Source of the DNA: Halodesulfurarchaeum sp. HSR-GB
GTDB taxonomy: Archaea > Halobacteriota > Halobacteria > Halobacteriales > Halobacteriaceae
Reading direction: 5' to 3'
DNA length: 64,000 nt
Assembly: GCF_031432215.1 (NCBI RefSeq)
Contig: NZ_JAVKGN010000001.1
Coordinates: 124,001 to 188,000, forward strand
A model generated the notes under the pieces. The model did no database searches, was not told the origin of the DNA, and saw only the letters and a program-made list of their open reading frames with translations. Positions 34,242 through 43,141 of this stretch are shown piece by piece. The first letter of the stretch is position 1; each line of letters starts with the position of its first letter. A program made the position numbers and the translations under genes.

Positions 34242-34985
34242 TTAACGCTGTGTCTTGTCGCTGTCGGGCTCCGGTGGCGACCGCTGGACGACCAGCACCG
34301 GGCCGAGGAACTGCGAGGCGACCTGATCGTGGGGCATCCCGAAGACGAACGTCGCGACCGAGGGGTCTGTCTCGCCCATGACGACCACGTCGTAATCCTC
34401 GGCCGCCGACTCGATCGCAGCGAGTGGCCGATCGCGCTGTTCGACGAGGGTCTGGATCTGATGGGGGCCGACACCAGCCTCGACGAGTTGGTCTTCGAGC
34501 GCATCCAGGAGTTCGGAAACCGACCGATTCGACTCCTCGGCCCCGGTCGCGTGATAGAGGGTGATCCGAGCCGAACTGTCCCCGAAAAGCCCGCCGACGA
34601 CTTCGGCGATCCGATCGAGACTGACGGTGCCGCCGACCGCGACCAGGACATCCTCGACTTCCGAGACGGAACCCGGCACCAGGACGGCCCGACTGTCCGT
34701 CTCCACGATCACACGATTGATCGTCTGCTGATGCTCGTGGGTGAACACGAGTCGTGTCTCGACGGTCGCGCCCGCGGCCTCGAACATCTTCGCGAACTCC
34801 TCGAGCCGCTCGGTCGCCCGGCCTTCGTACTGTTCGCTCGCCTGTTCGGTGGCGGTCTGCTCGGGCACCTCGTGATAGCCAAGCACCAGCACGTGAGCCG
34901 CCGCCAGCAGCGCCGGAACGCCTTCGGGGATCGATTCACCTTCGAGTACTTCGATTGGCACCAGGACGGTGGGTCTCTCTGTCAT
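34242..34985 (-). CDS. Universal stress protein (UspA) tandem
   Basis: A 247-aa protein with two UspA-like halves. The first (about 5-120, PTVLVPIEVLEGESIPEG) lacks a clear ATP motif; the second (about 125-240) has VVVMGETDPSVATFVFGMPH, which resembles the family's G-x2-G-x9-G-(S/T) region but is imperfect, so ATP binding is uncertain. ATG 34985 overlaps the TGA of the upstream permease by one base (TGATG), so it is made with the transporter and probably regulates it. The frame continues antisense upstream, which is not part of the gene. Confidence 0.83.
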   Translation of the reverse strand: MTERPTVLVPIEVLEGESIPEGVPALLAAAHVLVLGYHEVPEQTATEQASEQYEGRATERLEEFAKMFEAAGATVETRLVFTHEHQQTINRVIVETDSRAVLVPGSVSEVEDVLVAVGGTVSLDRIAEVVGGLFGDSSARITLYHATGAEESNRSVSELLDALEDQLVEAGVGPHQIQTLVEQRDRPLAAIESAAEDYDVVVMGETDPSVATFVFGMPHDQVASQFLGPVLVVQRSPPEPDSDKTQR

Positions 34986-36394
34986 CAGTTGAACACTCCT
35001 TTCAGGTCGACCGTGTTCGCGTAGTAGCGATACCAGCCATACGAGACGGCCATGACGACCACTCCGATCACGATCGCGGCGGGCTGCATCGCCAACGCCA
35101 GGCCGAAGCTGGCGACCGCGGCGATCCCGGGCAGAATCGGGACGCCGGGCATCTCGTAACTCGGGTCGTACCACGCAGGCTGGTCCCGCCGCAGCACGAG
35201 CACCGCGATGGCGATGAGCCCGTACATGATCAGGTGGAGGAAGGAAGCGACCTCCGCCAAAATCGCCACCTGGCCGGTCGCCGCAAGCAGGAGAATCGGG
35301 CCCCCAGCGGCCAGCAACGCAATGTGGGGCGTGCCATAGCGAAGGTTGATCCGGCTCGCCCGATCCGGGAGCAAAGCGTCCCGGCTCAGCGCGTAGACGG
35401 TCCGGGAGGCGCTCAGAATCGAGGCGTTCGCACTCGAGATCGTCGCGAAGATCCCGGCGATGAGGATAGCGATCGCCCCCGGCGTCCCGAGGAACTCACG
35501 GGCAACCTCCACGATGGCGGTCTCGCCCAGCGTCCCGAGGTGATCGGCACCGAACGCGCTGGTCGCGACGAAGATCGTCACCACGTAGAGGATCGTCACG
35601 ACGATCACCGACCCCACCATCGCGATGGGAAGCGACCGCGAAGGGTTCTTGATGTCCCCCGCCACCGTGGCGACCTGCGCGAAGCCCAGATACGAGGTGA
35701 AAACGAGCCCGGCCGTGGAGAGCACGGGCAGGTAGCCCCGAGAGAAGAAGACCCCGGGAACCGATTCCCGACCGAAGACACCCAGCGCGTCGAGGCCACC
35801 GTAGGAGAGGAAGACAACGAGGATGACGAGCAGCCCGGCGACGATGTAGTTCTGGAGTTTCGCGGTGTTCTCGGTCCCGAACAGGCTCGCCACAGTCAGC
35901 CCGGCCGCGAAGACCACCGCCAGGGGAATCACTGGGTTCAGCGGCAGCTCCAGCCCCAGTTCGGCGAGGGCCGCACTCGCGTAGTGGCCCAGGCCGACGA
36001 GGTAAAACGCCGAGGCAAAGACCAGGCCGAGCCAGAGACCGAGTCCGACAATCGCCCCCGCGGCGGTTCCCAGACTGCGTGAAACGAAGAAATATCCACC
36101 CCCGCTCCGGGGCATAGCCGTCGCCAGTTCAGAGGCCGGCAACGCCACGAGCAGCGCGATGACACCCCCGATGACAAAGGAGAGTGCGGCGGCCGGCCCG
36201 GCCCGGTTGGCCGCGAGGCCGGGGAAGACGAAGATGCCGGCCCCGATCATCGTCCCGATGCCGATTGTCAATCCACCCGCCAGGCCGATGGTTCGCTCCA
36301 GTTCGGCGTTTTCCGACGTGTCATCGAACAGTCCCGAGGCTGCATCCGGCTCGGGCTCACCGGTCTCGGGTGCAGTGTTCTCCGTGGGAGCCAC
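34985..36394 (-). CDS. APC-family amino acid permease
   Basis: A 469-aa permease of the amino acid-polyamine-organocation superfamily with about twelve helices. The first-helix signature is [20 protein letters not shown]; helix three follows [20 protein letters not shown], and the helix-six region carries [20 protein letters not shown]. Downstream is [16 protein letters not shown]. It pairs with a UspA gene, a common arrangement in haloarchaea. Start was set at GTG 36394: a TATA-like box (36424-36430) is about 33 bp upstream. An in-frame ATG at 36466 adds 24 residues that look non-native ([11 protein letters not shown]). The substrate is unknown. Confidence 0.84.
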   Translation of the reverse strand: MAPTENTAPETGEPEPDAASGLFDDTSENAELERTIGLAGGLTIGIGTMIGAGIFVFPGLAANRAGPAAALSFVIGGVIALLVALPASELATAMPRSGGGYFFVSRSLGTAAGAIVGLGLWLGLVFASAFYLVGLGHYASAALAELGLELPLNPVIPLAVVFAAGLTVASLFGTENTAKLQNYIVAGLLVILVVFLSYGGLDALGVFGRESVPGVFFSRGYLPVLSTAGLVFTSYLGFAQVATVAGDIKNPSRSLPIAMVGSVIVVTILYVVTIFVATSAFGADHLGTLGETAIVEVAREFLGTPGAIAILIAGIFATISSANASILSASRTVYALSRDALLPDRASRINLRYGTPHIALLAAGGPILLLAATGQVAILAEVASFLHLIMYGLIAIAVLVLRRDQPAWYDPSYEMPGVPILPGIAAVASFGLALAMQPAAIVIGVVVMAVSYGWYRYYANTVDLKGVFN

Positions 36395-36423
36395 GCGTGT
36401 CAGGGCAATTCGCCCGCCGGCCG

Positions 36424-36430
36424 CATAAAC
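36424..36430 (-). promoter_or_regulatory. TATA-like box of the permease/UspA operon
   Basis: GTTTATG on the minus strand, about 33 bp before GTG 36394; supports that start over ATG 36466. Confidence 0.45.
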
Positions 36431-36463
36431 CCACACCCTGCGGCGGAGACCGAGTACCAGATT

Positions 36464-36470
36464 CATATAG
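36464..36470 (+). promoter_or_regulatory. TATA-like box of the 57-aa gene
   Basis: CATATAG, centred about 27 bp before ATG 36493, predicting a leaderless mRNA for the small gene. Lies back to back with the permease promoter. Confidence 0.45.
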
Positions 36471-36492
36471 CCAGGGGTCCAAGCGATGGCTG

Positions 36493-36666
36493 ATGACAGA
36501 CACGGACGAGACGCCCGAGGACGCGGTACCAGTGGCCGAGCTCGAGACGCTCGTCGACCAGTTCCGGGAGCGGGCCGACGACCGCATGAGCCTGGGCCTG
36601 ATCGAGGCCTCTGACGGGATCAACCGGTGTGCCGACGAACTCGAAGCGCTCATCGAGGAGGAGTGA
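36493..36666 (+). CDS. Small acidic helical protein
   Basis: A 57-aa protein: the N-terminal 12 residues are acidic and disordered, then two helices follow ([20 protein letters not shown] and [20 protein letters not shown]). The helical spacing and single Cys suggest a dimeric bundle. It is divergent from the permease operon and is preceded by its own TATA-like box, so it is likely real. No family is recognised. The next gene on the strand is 41 bases away. Confidence 0.65.
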   Translation: MTDTDETPEDAVPVAELETLVDQFRERADDRMSLGLIEASDGINRCADELEALIEEE

Positions 36667-36707
36667 TCCGTCGACGGGCCTTTAGGGCGTCAGCCCGGTG
36701 ACTGCAT

Positions 36708-37322
36708 GTGGATTCTCAAGAGGTCCGTCGCGAGTGGCGAGCCCGCTCCGGCGAGTACTCGCCCGCGTATTACGCCTACTACGGACCGGACGACAAGACC
36801 GACGCGGTGCGCGCGGCCCTCGATGAGCACCTCGCGCGCCCCGATCCGGCAATCCTGGAGGTCGGGAGTAGCGCTGGGCGACACCTCGCCGGCCTCCTCG
36901 AAGCCGGGTACACGGACCTGGCCGGGGTCGAACTCAACCCCGAGGCGAAGCCGGTGATGGAGGAGAATTACCCAGAACTCGCATCGCAGGGGACCTTTCA
37001 CTTCGACGCCATTGAATCGGTCGTCTCCGAGTTCGCGGACGACGCCTTCGACGTGGTCTACTCGGTCGAGACCCTCCAGCACGTCCATCCGGACGACGAC
37101 TGGGTCTTCGAGGCCCTGGCGCGGATCGCCGGTGAGCTCATCGTCACCGTCGAGAACGAGGGATCGGCCGAGGAAGAGGAGTCAGTGAACTACATCAACG
37201 ACGAGTTCCCGCTCTACTACCGGGACTGGGGGGCTATCTTCACGGCGTTTGGTTTCGAGCAGGTGGCAGTCGAGGAGCGAGATCGGGACACGATCCGGGT
37301 CTTTCGGGCTCGGTCGGACTGA
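36708..37322 (+). CDS. SAM-dependent methyltransferase (class I)
   Basis: A 204-aa methyltransferase. Motif I is PAILEVGSSAGRHLAGLLEA (SAM-binding glycine loop), followed by LAGVELNPEAKPVMEENYPE with the acidic residue after strand two. The motif IV region is DDAFDVVYSVETLQHVHPDD. The substrate is unknown. The start is GTG 36708; it overlaps an out-of-frame ATG. A small acidic gene precedes it and the convergent CNNM gene follows. Confidence 0.88.
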   Translation: MDSQEVRREWRARSGEYSPAYYAYYGPDDKTDAVRAALDEHLARPDPAILEVGSSAGRHLAGLLEAGYTDLAGVELNPEAKPVMEENYPELASQGTFHFDAIESVVSEFADDAFDVVYSVETLQHVHPDDDWVFEALARIAGELIVTVENEGSAEEEESVNYINDEFPLYYRDWGAIFTAFGFEQVAVEERDRDTIRVFRARSD

Positions 37323-37326
37323 CCGG

Positions 37327-38667
37327 TCAGGCTTCTTCCGTCTCGTCGGTTGGGGCTGTCTCGACCTCCCTAACCTGGAGTGTCGAGATGCGATTCCCGT
37401 CGACGGATTGTACCTCGAAGCGGTATCCATCCATCTCGACCTGATCGCCGGGTTCGGGAGCCTGTCCCAATCGGCCGAGGACGACCCCGCCGATCGTCTC
37501 GAAACTCCCGCTCTCGAAGGCCACCCCAAGCGTCTCGTTCACCACGTCGAGCACGACACTCCCGTCGATCTCGTACCCGCCGCCCTCCAGTCGTCGGATC
37601 GAGGGCTCGTGGGTGCTGTCGAACTCGTCCCGGAGATCGCCCACGACGGCCTCGACCACGTCCTCGACGGTCGCCAGGCCCTCGAAGGCCCCCCACTCGT
37701 CGATGACCGCGGCCATCTGCTGGTTCTCGTCCCGGAACTGGAGCAATAGCTCGTTGATCGGGGTCGTCTCCGGGACGATCAAAATGTCCCGGGCCAGATC
37801 CGCGACCGTGCGATCGTCCGTTTTGCCCGCCTCTACCGCCCGGAGCAGGTCCTTGCTGTCCAGCAGTCCGACGATCTGATCCTCGTCCTCGGATGCCACC
37901 ACCGGATACCGGGTGTGTCCCGACCCGACGGCAAGCGAGCGGGCGGTCTCGATCGAGGTGTCCTTCGGAATCGTCGTCACGTCCGGTCGGGGAACCATCA
38001 CCTCACGCACGATGGTGTCGTTGAGGTCGAAGACACGCTCGATCATCTCCACCTCGGCCATGTCGACGTGCCCGGCCTCCCCGGATCGGGAGAGGACCCG
38101 CAAGATCTCCCGTTCCTCTAATGTCTCCTCGGTCTCGGAAGCCGGGGGAACGCCCAGTAGCGTGGTGAAGGCGTTGGCCGTGCCGTTGAAGACGACGATC
38201 CCGGGGTAAAACAGGTAGTAGAAGGCCCGCATCGGCGGCGCGACGAAGAGCGAGAGTCGTTCTGCCTGGGCGATCGCGATCGTCTTCGGTGCGAGTTCCC
38301 CGAAGACGACGTGGAGGAACGTGATGATGGAAAAGCCGACGGCAAATGCCACGAGATGGACCAGATTACCGGGCAGCATCGGGCCGATCACGGGCTCGAT
38401 GAGCGACGCGATGGCCGGTTCGCCGACCCACCCCAGTCCCAGTGAGGCGATCGTGATACCCAGTTGGGTCACCGCCAGATAGTCATCGAGCTTTTCGACG
38501 ACCCCCTGGAGTGACTTCGAGCCGGTTCGGCCTTCCGCCGCCAGCTGTTCGACCGAGGTCGCCCGGACGCGAACGAAGGCGAACTCCGCCGCGACGAAAA
38601 AGCCGTTCAGTATCACGAGTCCCAGCGCGAGCAATAGCTGGCCGACCGACAGGGCGACGTTTACCAT
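37327..38667 (-). CDS. CNNM/CorC-type membrane protein with CBS pair
   Basis: A 446-aa hemolysin-C/CNNM family protein. The N-terminal DUF21 membrane domain has four helices (LLLALGLVILNGFFVAAEFA; the QLGITIASLGLGWVGEPAIA block is conserved). A CBS-domain pair follows at about 210-330 (REVMVPRPDVTTIPKDTSIE and VADLARDILIVPETTPINEL), then a C-terminal CorC_HlyC domain (about 345-430). The family carries or controls Mg2+/Co2+ or Na+ extrusion. The CBS pair would bind adenine nucleotide. It is convergent with the methyltransferase gene (four bases apart). Confidence 0.9.
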   Translation of the reverse strand: MVNVALSVGQLLLALGLVILNGFFVAAEFAFVRVRATSVEQLAAEGRTGSKSLQGVVEKLDDYLAVTQLGITIASLGLGWVGEPAIASLIEPVIGPMLPGNLVHLVAFAVGFSIITFLHVVFGELAPKTIAIAQAERLSLFVAPPMRAFYYLFYPGIVVFNGTANAFTTLLGVPPASETEETLEEREILRVLSRSGEAGHVDMAEVEMIERVFDLNDTIVREVMVPRPDVTTIPKDTSIETARSLAVGSGHTRYPVVASEDEDQIVGLLDSKDLLRAVEAGKTDDRTVADLARDILIVPETTPINELLLQFRDENQQMAAVIDEWGAFEGLATVEDVVEAVVGDLRDEFDSTHEPSIRRLEGGGYEIDGSVVLDVVNETLGVAFESGSFETIGGVVLGRLGQAPEPGDQVEMDGYRFEVQSVDGNRISTLQVREVETAPTDETEEA

Positions 38668-38751
38668 TCACGCCCTCCGGGCAGGCGACCGGCGCCGAAT
38701 GAACTGTGCATACGGGCCTTTCGCCGGCCTGCAGTAAAGACCTTGACCCAC

Positions 38752-39489
38752 TCACGCCGTCCGGGCGAAGACGATGAAAAGCGCCAGGAGGATGCCAGCC
38801 CCAAAGGCGACCATCGAGTGTTCGGACTCGTGTTTGCGGGCCTCCGGCAGCAGGTGTGCGGCCGACACGTAGAGCAACACGCCAGCGACAAAGCCCAGCA
38901 GGAGTCCGAGATCCCGCCCGCCGAGGCGGCTAACAAGCGGATACGCCACGAACGCCCCGATCGGGGTCGTCAACGCGGCGACGAAGAAGGCGGACACGGC
39001 GGCCGTGCGCTCCGCCACGTCGCCTTTCAGGAGCACCAGGTAGGTGATGACACCCTCGGCGAACTCGTGGACGACGAGGCCGGTCCCGGCCAGGATACCG
39101 GTGAGCACCGAGATACTGAACGTGACGGTGTAGACGACGCCGTCAACCAGAGAGTGGATGCCGATGCCCTCCGCGGCCGTCACCCCGAAGGCCAGGGTCT
39201 CCTCGTGGGTCCGATATTTGATGAGCTGGTTCGAGCCGTACATAAAGAGAAAGCCACCCAGCGCGCTGAGCCCCGCGTTCGGGGTTCGGCCCAGGGCGTT
39301 CGGGAGGGCCAGCACCAGCGGCGTCGTGAGCAACACCCCGGCGGCAAAACACATGAAGTAGGTGATCGATCGCTCGGCCCACTCCCGGTGGGCGAACACC
39401 GCGAAGATCCCGGCCCCGTTCACCACCGCCGCAACGATGGCGAAGGCCGCAATCCAGTACAGTTCCGGGGCGGGCACTACTGATGACAC
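38752..39489 (-). CDS. ZIP family metal transporter
   Basis: A 245-aa membrane protein with eight helices, a member of the ZIP (ZupT/GufA-like) zinc/iron transporter family. Helix four carries GIGIHSLVDGVVYTVTFSIS, and helix five GLVVHEFAEGVITYLVLLKG, the metal-binding HE-x2-EG signature. A short loop separates helices three and four. The start was placed at GTG 39489, where the first helix begins; a longer open frame upstream is Arg/Pro-rich and not credible. It is on the same strand as the following minus-strand CNNM gene, 84 bases apart. Confidence 0.87.
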   Translation of the reverse strand: MSSVVPAPELYWIAAFAIVAAVVNGAGIFAVFAHREWAERSITYFMCFAAGVLLTTPLVLALPNALGRTPNAGLSALGGFLFMYGSNQLIKYRTHEETLAFGVTAAEGIGIHSLVDGVVYTVTFSISVLTGILAGTGLVVHEFAEGVITYLVLLKGDVAERTAAVSAFFVAALTTPIGAFVAYPLVSRLGGRDLGLLLGFVAGVLLYVSAAHLLPEARKHESEHSMVAFGAGILLALFIVFARTA

Positions 39490-39551
39490 CCCTGCCCCAG
39501 TTTCATGTGTTGAGCTACCGCTTGGCGGACGGTAAATCCTTCGTCGGATTC

Positions 39552-40391
39552 TCACTCCCGGGAGTCGTGCTCGTGATAGATCACGTGCCCGCAGGCCTTG
39601 CAGTGTGAGGCGTCCTGATCGTGGTACTGCAGGCCGCAGTTCGGGCAAGTCACTTCGACTTCTCCCTTGTGCGTCCAGGTACGGATGATGGCCCCGGCCT
39701 GGCGGGGCACCAGGATGATCGCGGTGAGCACGGCCCCCACCGTCACCCAGCGGCCCGCCACGGTGGTCGGGACGATGTCCCCGAATCCAACCGTCGCGAG
39801 CGCGATGACGATATAGTAGAAGGCGTCGCCGAAATGGGAAATGCCTGGATTAGCCTGAAGTTCGACGCTGTAGAACAACCCCGCGCTCGTGAAGAAGATA
39901 ACAAACACCGTCAGCCCGAGTTTGAGAACGCGCAGCGCCGAGACGCCGATCGTGCCGAAGAAAAACTCCGCGTCCTGGGTGAACCGATAGAACCGAAGGA
40001 CCCGGATCACCCGGAGCGCCCGGAGAAAGCCGAGTTGCACGATCACCGATCCCGGCACCAGGAGCAGCGCGAAGGTCGGGAGAATCGACAGGAGGTCGAC
40101 GACCGTGTAGGGGTCGGTTGCTTCCCCATAGCGGCTCTTTGCACCATAGAGCCGGAGGATGTACTCCACCCCGAAGATCACGGCGAGCAGGACTTCGAAC
40201 CCCCAGAGCACCGAACGGACCTGGGTCGAGACCGGGTAGGTCTGGGCAACGAAGACGGCGATGAAGGCGATGTTGAGGACCAAAAGCGCGATATCGATGG
40301 CCTTCCCGATCGGGGTCTCGTGGTCCAGCAGGTAGAAGCGGACCCGTTCCCGGCGGCCCGTGGGTACCGGCGGCGACTGCTGGACGGACAT
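39552..40391 (-). CDS. Voltage-gated-type potassium channel with C-terminal zinc ribbon
   Basis: A 279-aa six-helix ion channel of the Kv/KvAP family. S4 is a voltage sensor with regularly spaced arginines: FLRALRVIRVLRFYRF. The pore loop is DAFYYIVIALATVGFGDIVP with the filter TVGFGD. S5 and S6 flank it. After S6 there is a zinc ribbon (about 252-272; VTCPNCGLQYHDQDASHCKA then CGHVIYHEH), an unusual appendage for a Kv channel. ATG 40391 was preferred over a GTG five codons upstream. The ribbon might sense redox or bind a partner. Confidence 0.88.
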   Translation of the reverse strand: MSVQQSPPVPTGRRERVRFYLLDHETPIGKAIDIALLVLNIAFIAVFVAQTYPVSTQVRSVLWGFEVLLAVIFGVEYILRLYGAKSRYGEATDPYTVVDLLSILPTFALLLVPGSVIVQLGFLRALRVIRVLRFYRFTQDAEFFFGTIGVSALRVLKLGLTVFVIFFTSAGLFYSVELQANPGISHFGDAFYYIVIALATVGFGDIVPTTVAGRWVTVGAVLTAIILVPRQAGAIIRTWTHKGEVEVTCPNCGLQYHDQDASHCKACGHVIYHEHDSRE

Positions 40392-40509
40392 GTATCGAGA
40401 TGACACGCGAGAGCCTAATCAAAGGTCGCCCATAGTGGGCCGATCAGCCGCAGCCGCCGTCGTGGTTGAAGAAACCGACCGTCCCGGTCACCCGGACAGA
40501 CGACCGAGG

Positions 40510-41037
40510 TCAGAACAGCGCGTCTTCGGTGGCGTCTGCAAGCCCGGCGTAGAACGATTCGTGGGTCTCGGCACGCACTCCGTCGAGAAACGGTCGCATC
40601 CACTGGCGCGGGTGTTCATCGAGGAATTGCTCTCGAATATCATCGGCGCCTTCGGCAGCGAGGTGGGCAACGAACTCGAGTTCGGTGGCGACATGGTCAG
40701 GGAGGTCCGACCAGCCCGGATCCAGCCCCAGACCGTGGGCCTGATAGTACTGTACGACGGACCCAGTCGACGGCCCCAGAACGTTTCCGTGGGCGCCGCC
40801 TTCCCCATCACGGTAGACACTTTCATATGGTGGACACGGCGGTCCGCCCGGCCCGACGAACAGGCGGGTGTGCTCGATTCGCAAGTCCTCGACCGTCACT
40901 GGCTCCAGGTCAGGAACCACTGCCGAGAGGGTTCCGGTGTTGATCGCCTCGACCAGCGCCTCGTCCGGCTGGCGCCAGCAGCGCCCGAGCACTGCATACC
41001 CTTGGGCAAGTCGTTCGGATTTTTCGGCGACCGTCAT
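40510..41037 (-). CDS. torD: TorD/DmsD-family molybdoenzyme chaperone
   Basis: A 175-aa all-helical protein of the TorD/DmsD/NarJ group. It binds the Tat signal of the catalytic subunit, helps cofactor insertion and prevents early export. The family motif GGPPCPPYESVYRDGEGG is clear (about 65-82). The last gene of the molybdoenzyme operon; ATG 41037 overlaps the TGA of the NrfD gene by one base (TGATG). A GTG one codon upstream is possible. It corresponds in order to DmsD of the Halobacterium dms operon. Confidence 0.88.
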   Translation of the reverse strand: MTVAEKSERLAQGYAVLGRCWRQPDEALVEAINTGTLSAVVPDLEPVTVEDLRIEHTRLFVGPGGPPCPPYESVYRDGEGGAHGNVLGPSTGSVVQYYQAHGLGLDPGWSDLPDHVATELEFVAHLAAEGADDIREQFLDEHPRQWMRPFLDGVRAETHESFYAGLADATEDALF

Positions 41038-42386
41038 CACGCCTCCCCACGCTCGTTGTCGAGGCGTTCACAGCCGCCGTCGGCGACTGCCGTATCTGTC
41101 ACGGGCGTCTCGCTTTCGTGGAACTCGACGCCGTTGCCGGGCTGAATCGGGATGAACCGCAGTCCGACGGTCACGATCAACGCGCCAAGCGCGATGATAC
41201 CCACCGAGATGAGGAGCTCGACGGCCGTCGGCGTGTAGACACCGATGGTCGTCCAGACGTCCGCGCCAAGTCCGGTGTAGCCACGACCCGTGGTCACGCC
41301 CGGAGCGGCCGTGATGTTCAAATCGGTGTATCCGGTGAACACGAGGTAGATACCCTCGAAGAGGATGCCGACGATTGCCAGGACGCTCGCGGTGACAACC
41401 GCCCAGACCTGCTGGCGTATCGACGGCACGACGAGCAGCGCGAGTGGAATCGCACCGCCGACGATCGTCCAGATCCAGAAGTAGGTCGAATCCCCGACCA
41501 GAAACGAACTCGTGATGGCCCAGAACTCGAAGTTCGAGGCCCACGCGTGGGGGAGCCGCTCGGCTGCCACGAGATAGACGATGTGCACCGCGATGAACAC
41601 GCCGAGTATCTTTCCGAGGTCCGGCACCAGCTTCTGGGGCAACTGATAGCGGGTGAATTTATCCACCAGCACGGCAGTCACCAGCAGGAGACCGAGACCG
41701 GAGACGAGTGCCTTCATGATGAACATCGGCGCGACAAGCGGGCTGAACCAGTCGCCGCGGCCGACCTGGAGGCCAAAGATCCACCCCGTCACGGAGTGAA
41801 GCATGATGGCAAGCGGGATGGCGATCGCAGCCGCCCAGAAGGCCTTTTTGCGGTCGGCTTTCCGTCCGTCTTCGGTGTCACGGACACCGAAAGCGAGCGG
41901 TGAGCCCATCTTTGCGAGGTCACGGCGGGTCAAAAGCCAGAGGTACCCGGCGCTGAAGAGGCCATAGACCACGACGATCCCGAAGTCCCAGACCATCGGC
42001 GAGCGGAAGTCCGGCGAGGTGATGAAGCCGGTAATTTGGGATGGACGACCCAGGTCCGGAATGATCATCAGGCCGGCGACGACGATACAGGCGAAGCTGA
42101 GCAACACGCCCAGCTGCGCGAGACTGTCGTAGCGTTTCGAATGGAAGAACTTGGGCACACTCGAAATGATGAGCCCGCCCGCTGAGAGCCCCACGAAGAA
42201 GACAAAGAGCATGATGTAAAGCGCCCACGAGAAGACGTTGTCCATGCCGGTCGCGACCAGGCCCTGGCTGAGTTGATACAGCCAGGCAACGAAGCCAGCG
42301 GCGACGAGAACGCCAAGTGCGAGGAGCCAGATGCGACCTTTGGTGCCGAACTGTGGGATGGCGAGCCCGGAGTGTCTAGTGCTCAT
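41037..42386 (-). CDS. nrfD: NrfD/PsrC-type quinol-oxidising membrane subunit
   Basis: A 449-aa integral membrane protein with about ten helices, in the NrfD/PsrC/DmsC-like superfamily. It anchors the catalytic and Fe-S subunits and takes electrons from quinol. The early helices include ALYIMLFVFFVGLSAGGLII, and PDLGRPSQITGFITSPDFRS is the conserved loop after helix three. No heme-ligand pairs are evident, as in other NrfD proteins. Its ATG shares one base with the stop of the Fe-S subunit gene. The C-terminal tail is short and polar. Confidence 0.9.
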   Translation of the reverse strand: MSTRHSGLAIPQFGTKGRIWLLALGVLVAAGFVAWLYQLSQGLVATGMDNVFSWALYIMLFVFFVGLSAGGLIISSVPKFFHSKRYDSLAQLGVLLSFACIVVAGLMIIPDLGRPSQITGFITSPDFRSPMVWDFGIVVVYGLFSAGYLWLLTRRDLAKMGSPLAFGVRDTEDGRKADRKKAFWAAAIAIPLAIMLHSVTGWIFGLQVGRGDWFSPLVAPMFIMKALVSGLGLLLVTAVLVDKFTRYQLPQKLVPDLGKILGVFIAVHIVYLVAAERLPHAWASNFEFWAITSSFLVGDSTYFWIWTIVGGAIPLALLVVPSIRQQVWAVVTASVLAIVGILFEGIYLVFTGYTDLNITAAPGVTTGRGYTGLGADVWTTIGVYTPTAVELLISVGIIALGALIVTVGLRFIPIQPGNGVEFHESETPVTDTAVADGGCERLDNERGEA

Positions 42387-43141
42387 CAGTTCTCACCACC
42401 ATTGGTCGAGGCAAATCCCAACGGGGGCGTGTCGTCCCCGTCAGCCAGCGACTCCTTTTTTGGAGTGCCCTCCAGTTCGTTGCCGGTTTGCGGACGGCCG
42501 GGGGACATGTCCCCACGAACGTAGTAGGTGTTGGGCTCGGTATCCAGGCCTTCGAGCAGTCGATCGGTTTCGTACTTTTTCACGTAGCGCGAGACCGTGC
42601 TGTCCGGATCGTCGAGGTCGCCGAAGATCCGAGCACCCGACGGGCAGCCGACCACACACGCGGGGTCGATACCCTTCTCCAGGCGGTGGGTGCAGAAGGT
42701 GCACTTTTCGACGACACCCTGGGGTCGCTCTTCGACGTGACCAGTCCCGGCTGCAGGGATGGTCTTCGATTCGCCGAAGTTGAACACGCGAGCGTTGTAC
42801 GGACAGGCGGCCATGCAGTAGCGACAGCCCATACACTTGTCGTAGTCGATTTCGACGATGCCGTCCTCACGGGTGTAGGTCGCATTGACCGGACAGACCT
42901 TGACACACGGGGCATTCTGGCAGTGCTGACACGCCGTCGGCTGATGGTTCATCTCCAGGGTGCCATCGCGGCCGGACTCCGGATACGTCCCTGCAGGCGT
43001 GTCCATATGGTTTCCTCCCTCTGTCAGTACCCGGTTCCACTGCTGATCCAGGGAGACGTTGTTCTCCTGGCTGCAGGATATCGCACAGGCCTGACAGCCG
43101 ATACACCGCTCGAGGTCGATTACCATTCCATAACTTGTCAT
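42386..43141 (-). CDS. Four-cluster [4Fe-4S] electron-transfer subunit (DmsB/PsrB-like)
   Basis: A 251-aa ferredoxin-like subunit. Four cysteine clusters are seen: CIGCQACAISC, CQHCQNAPCVKVCP, CMGCRYCMAACP, and CTFC with later CVVGC. This is the arrangement of DmsB, PsrB and NrfC, which carry electrons from the membrane subunit to the molybdenum site. The second and fourth clusters have the usual long insertions. There is no Tat signal, so it is probably exported as a complex with the catalytic subunit. ATG 43141 overlaps the previous stop by one base. Confidence 0.93.
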   Translation of the reverse strand: MTSYGMVIDLERCIGCQACAISCSQENNVSLDQQWNRVLTEGGNHMDTPAGTYPESGRDGTLEMNHQPTACQHCQNAPCVKVCPVNATYTREDGIVEIDYDKCMGCRYCMAACPYNARVFNFGESKTIPAAGTGHVEERPQGVVEKCTFCTHRLEKGIDPACVVGCPSGARIFGDLDDPDSTVSRYVKKYETDRLLEGLDTEPNTYYVRGDMSPGRPQTGNELEGTPKKESLADGDDTPPLGFASTNGGEN

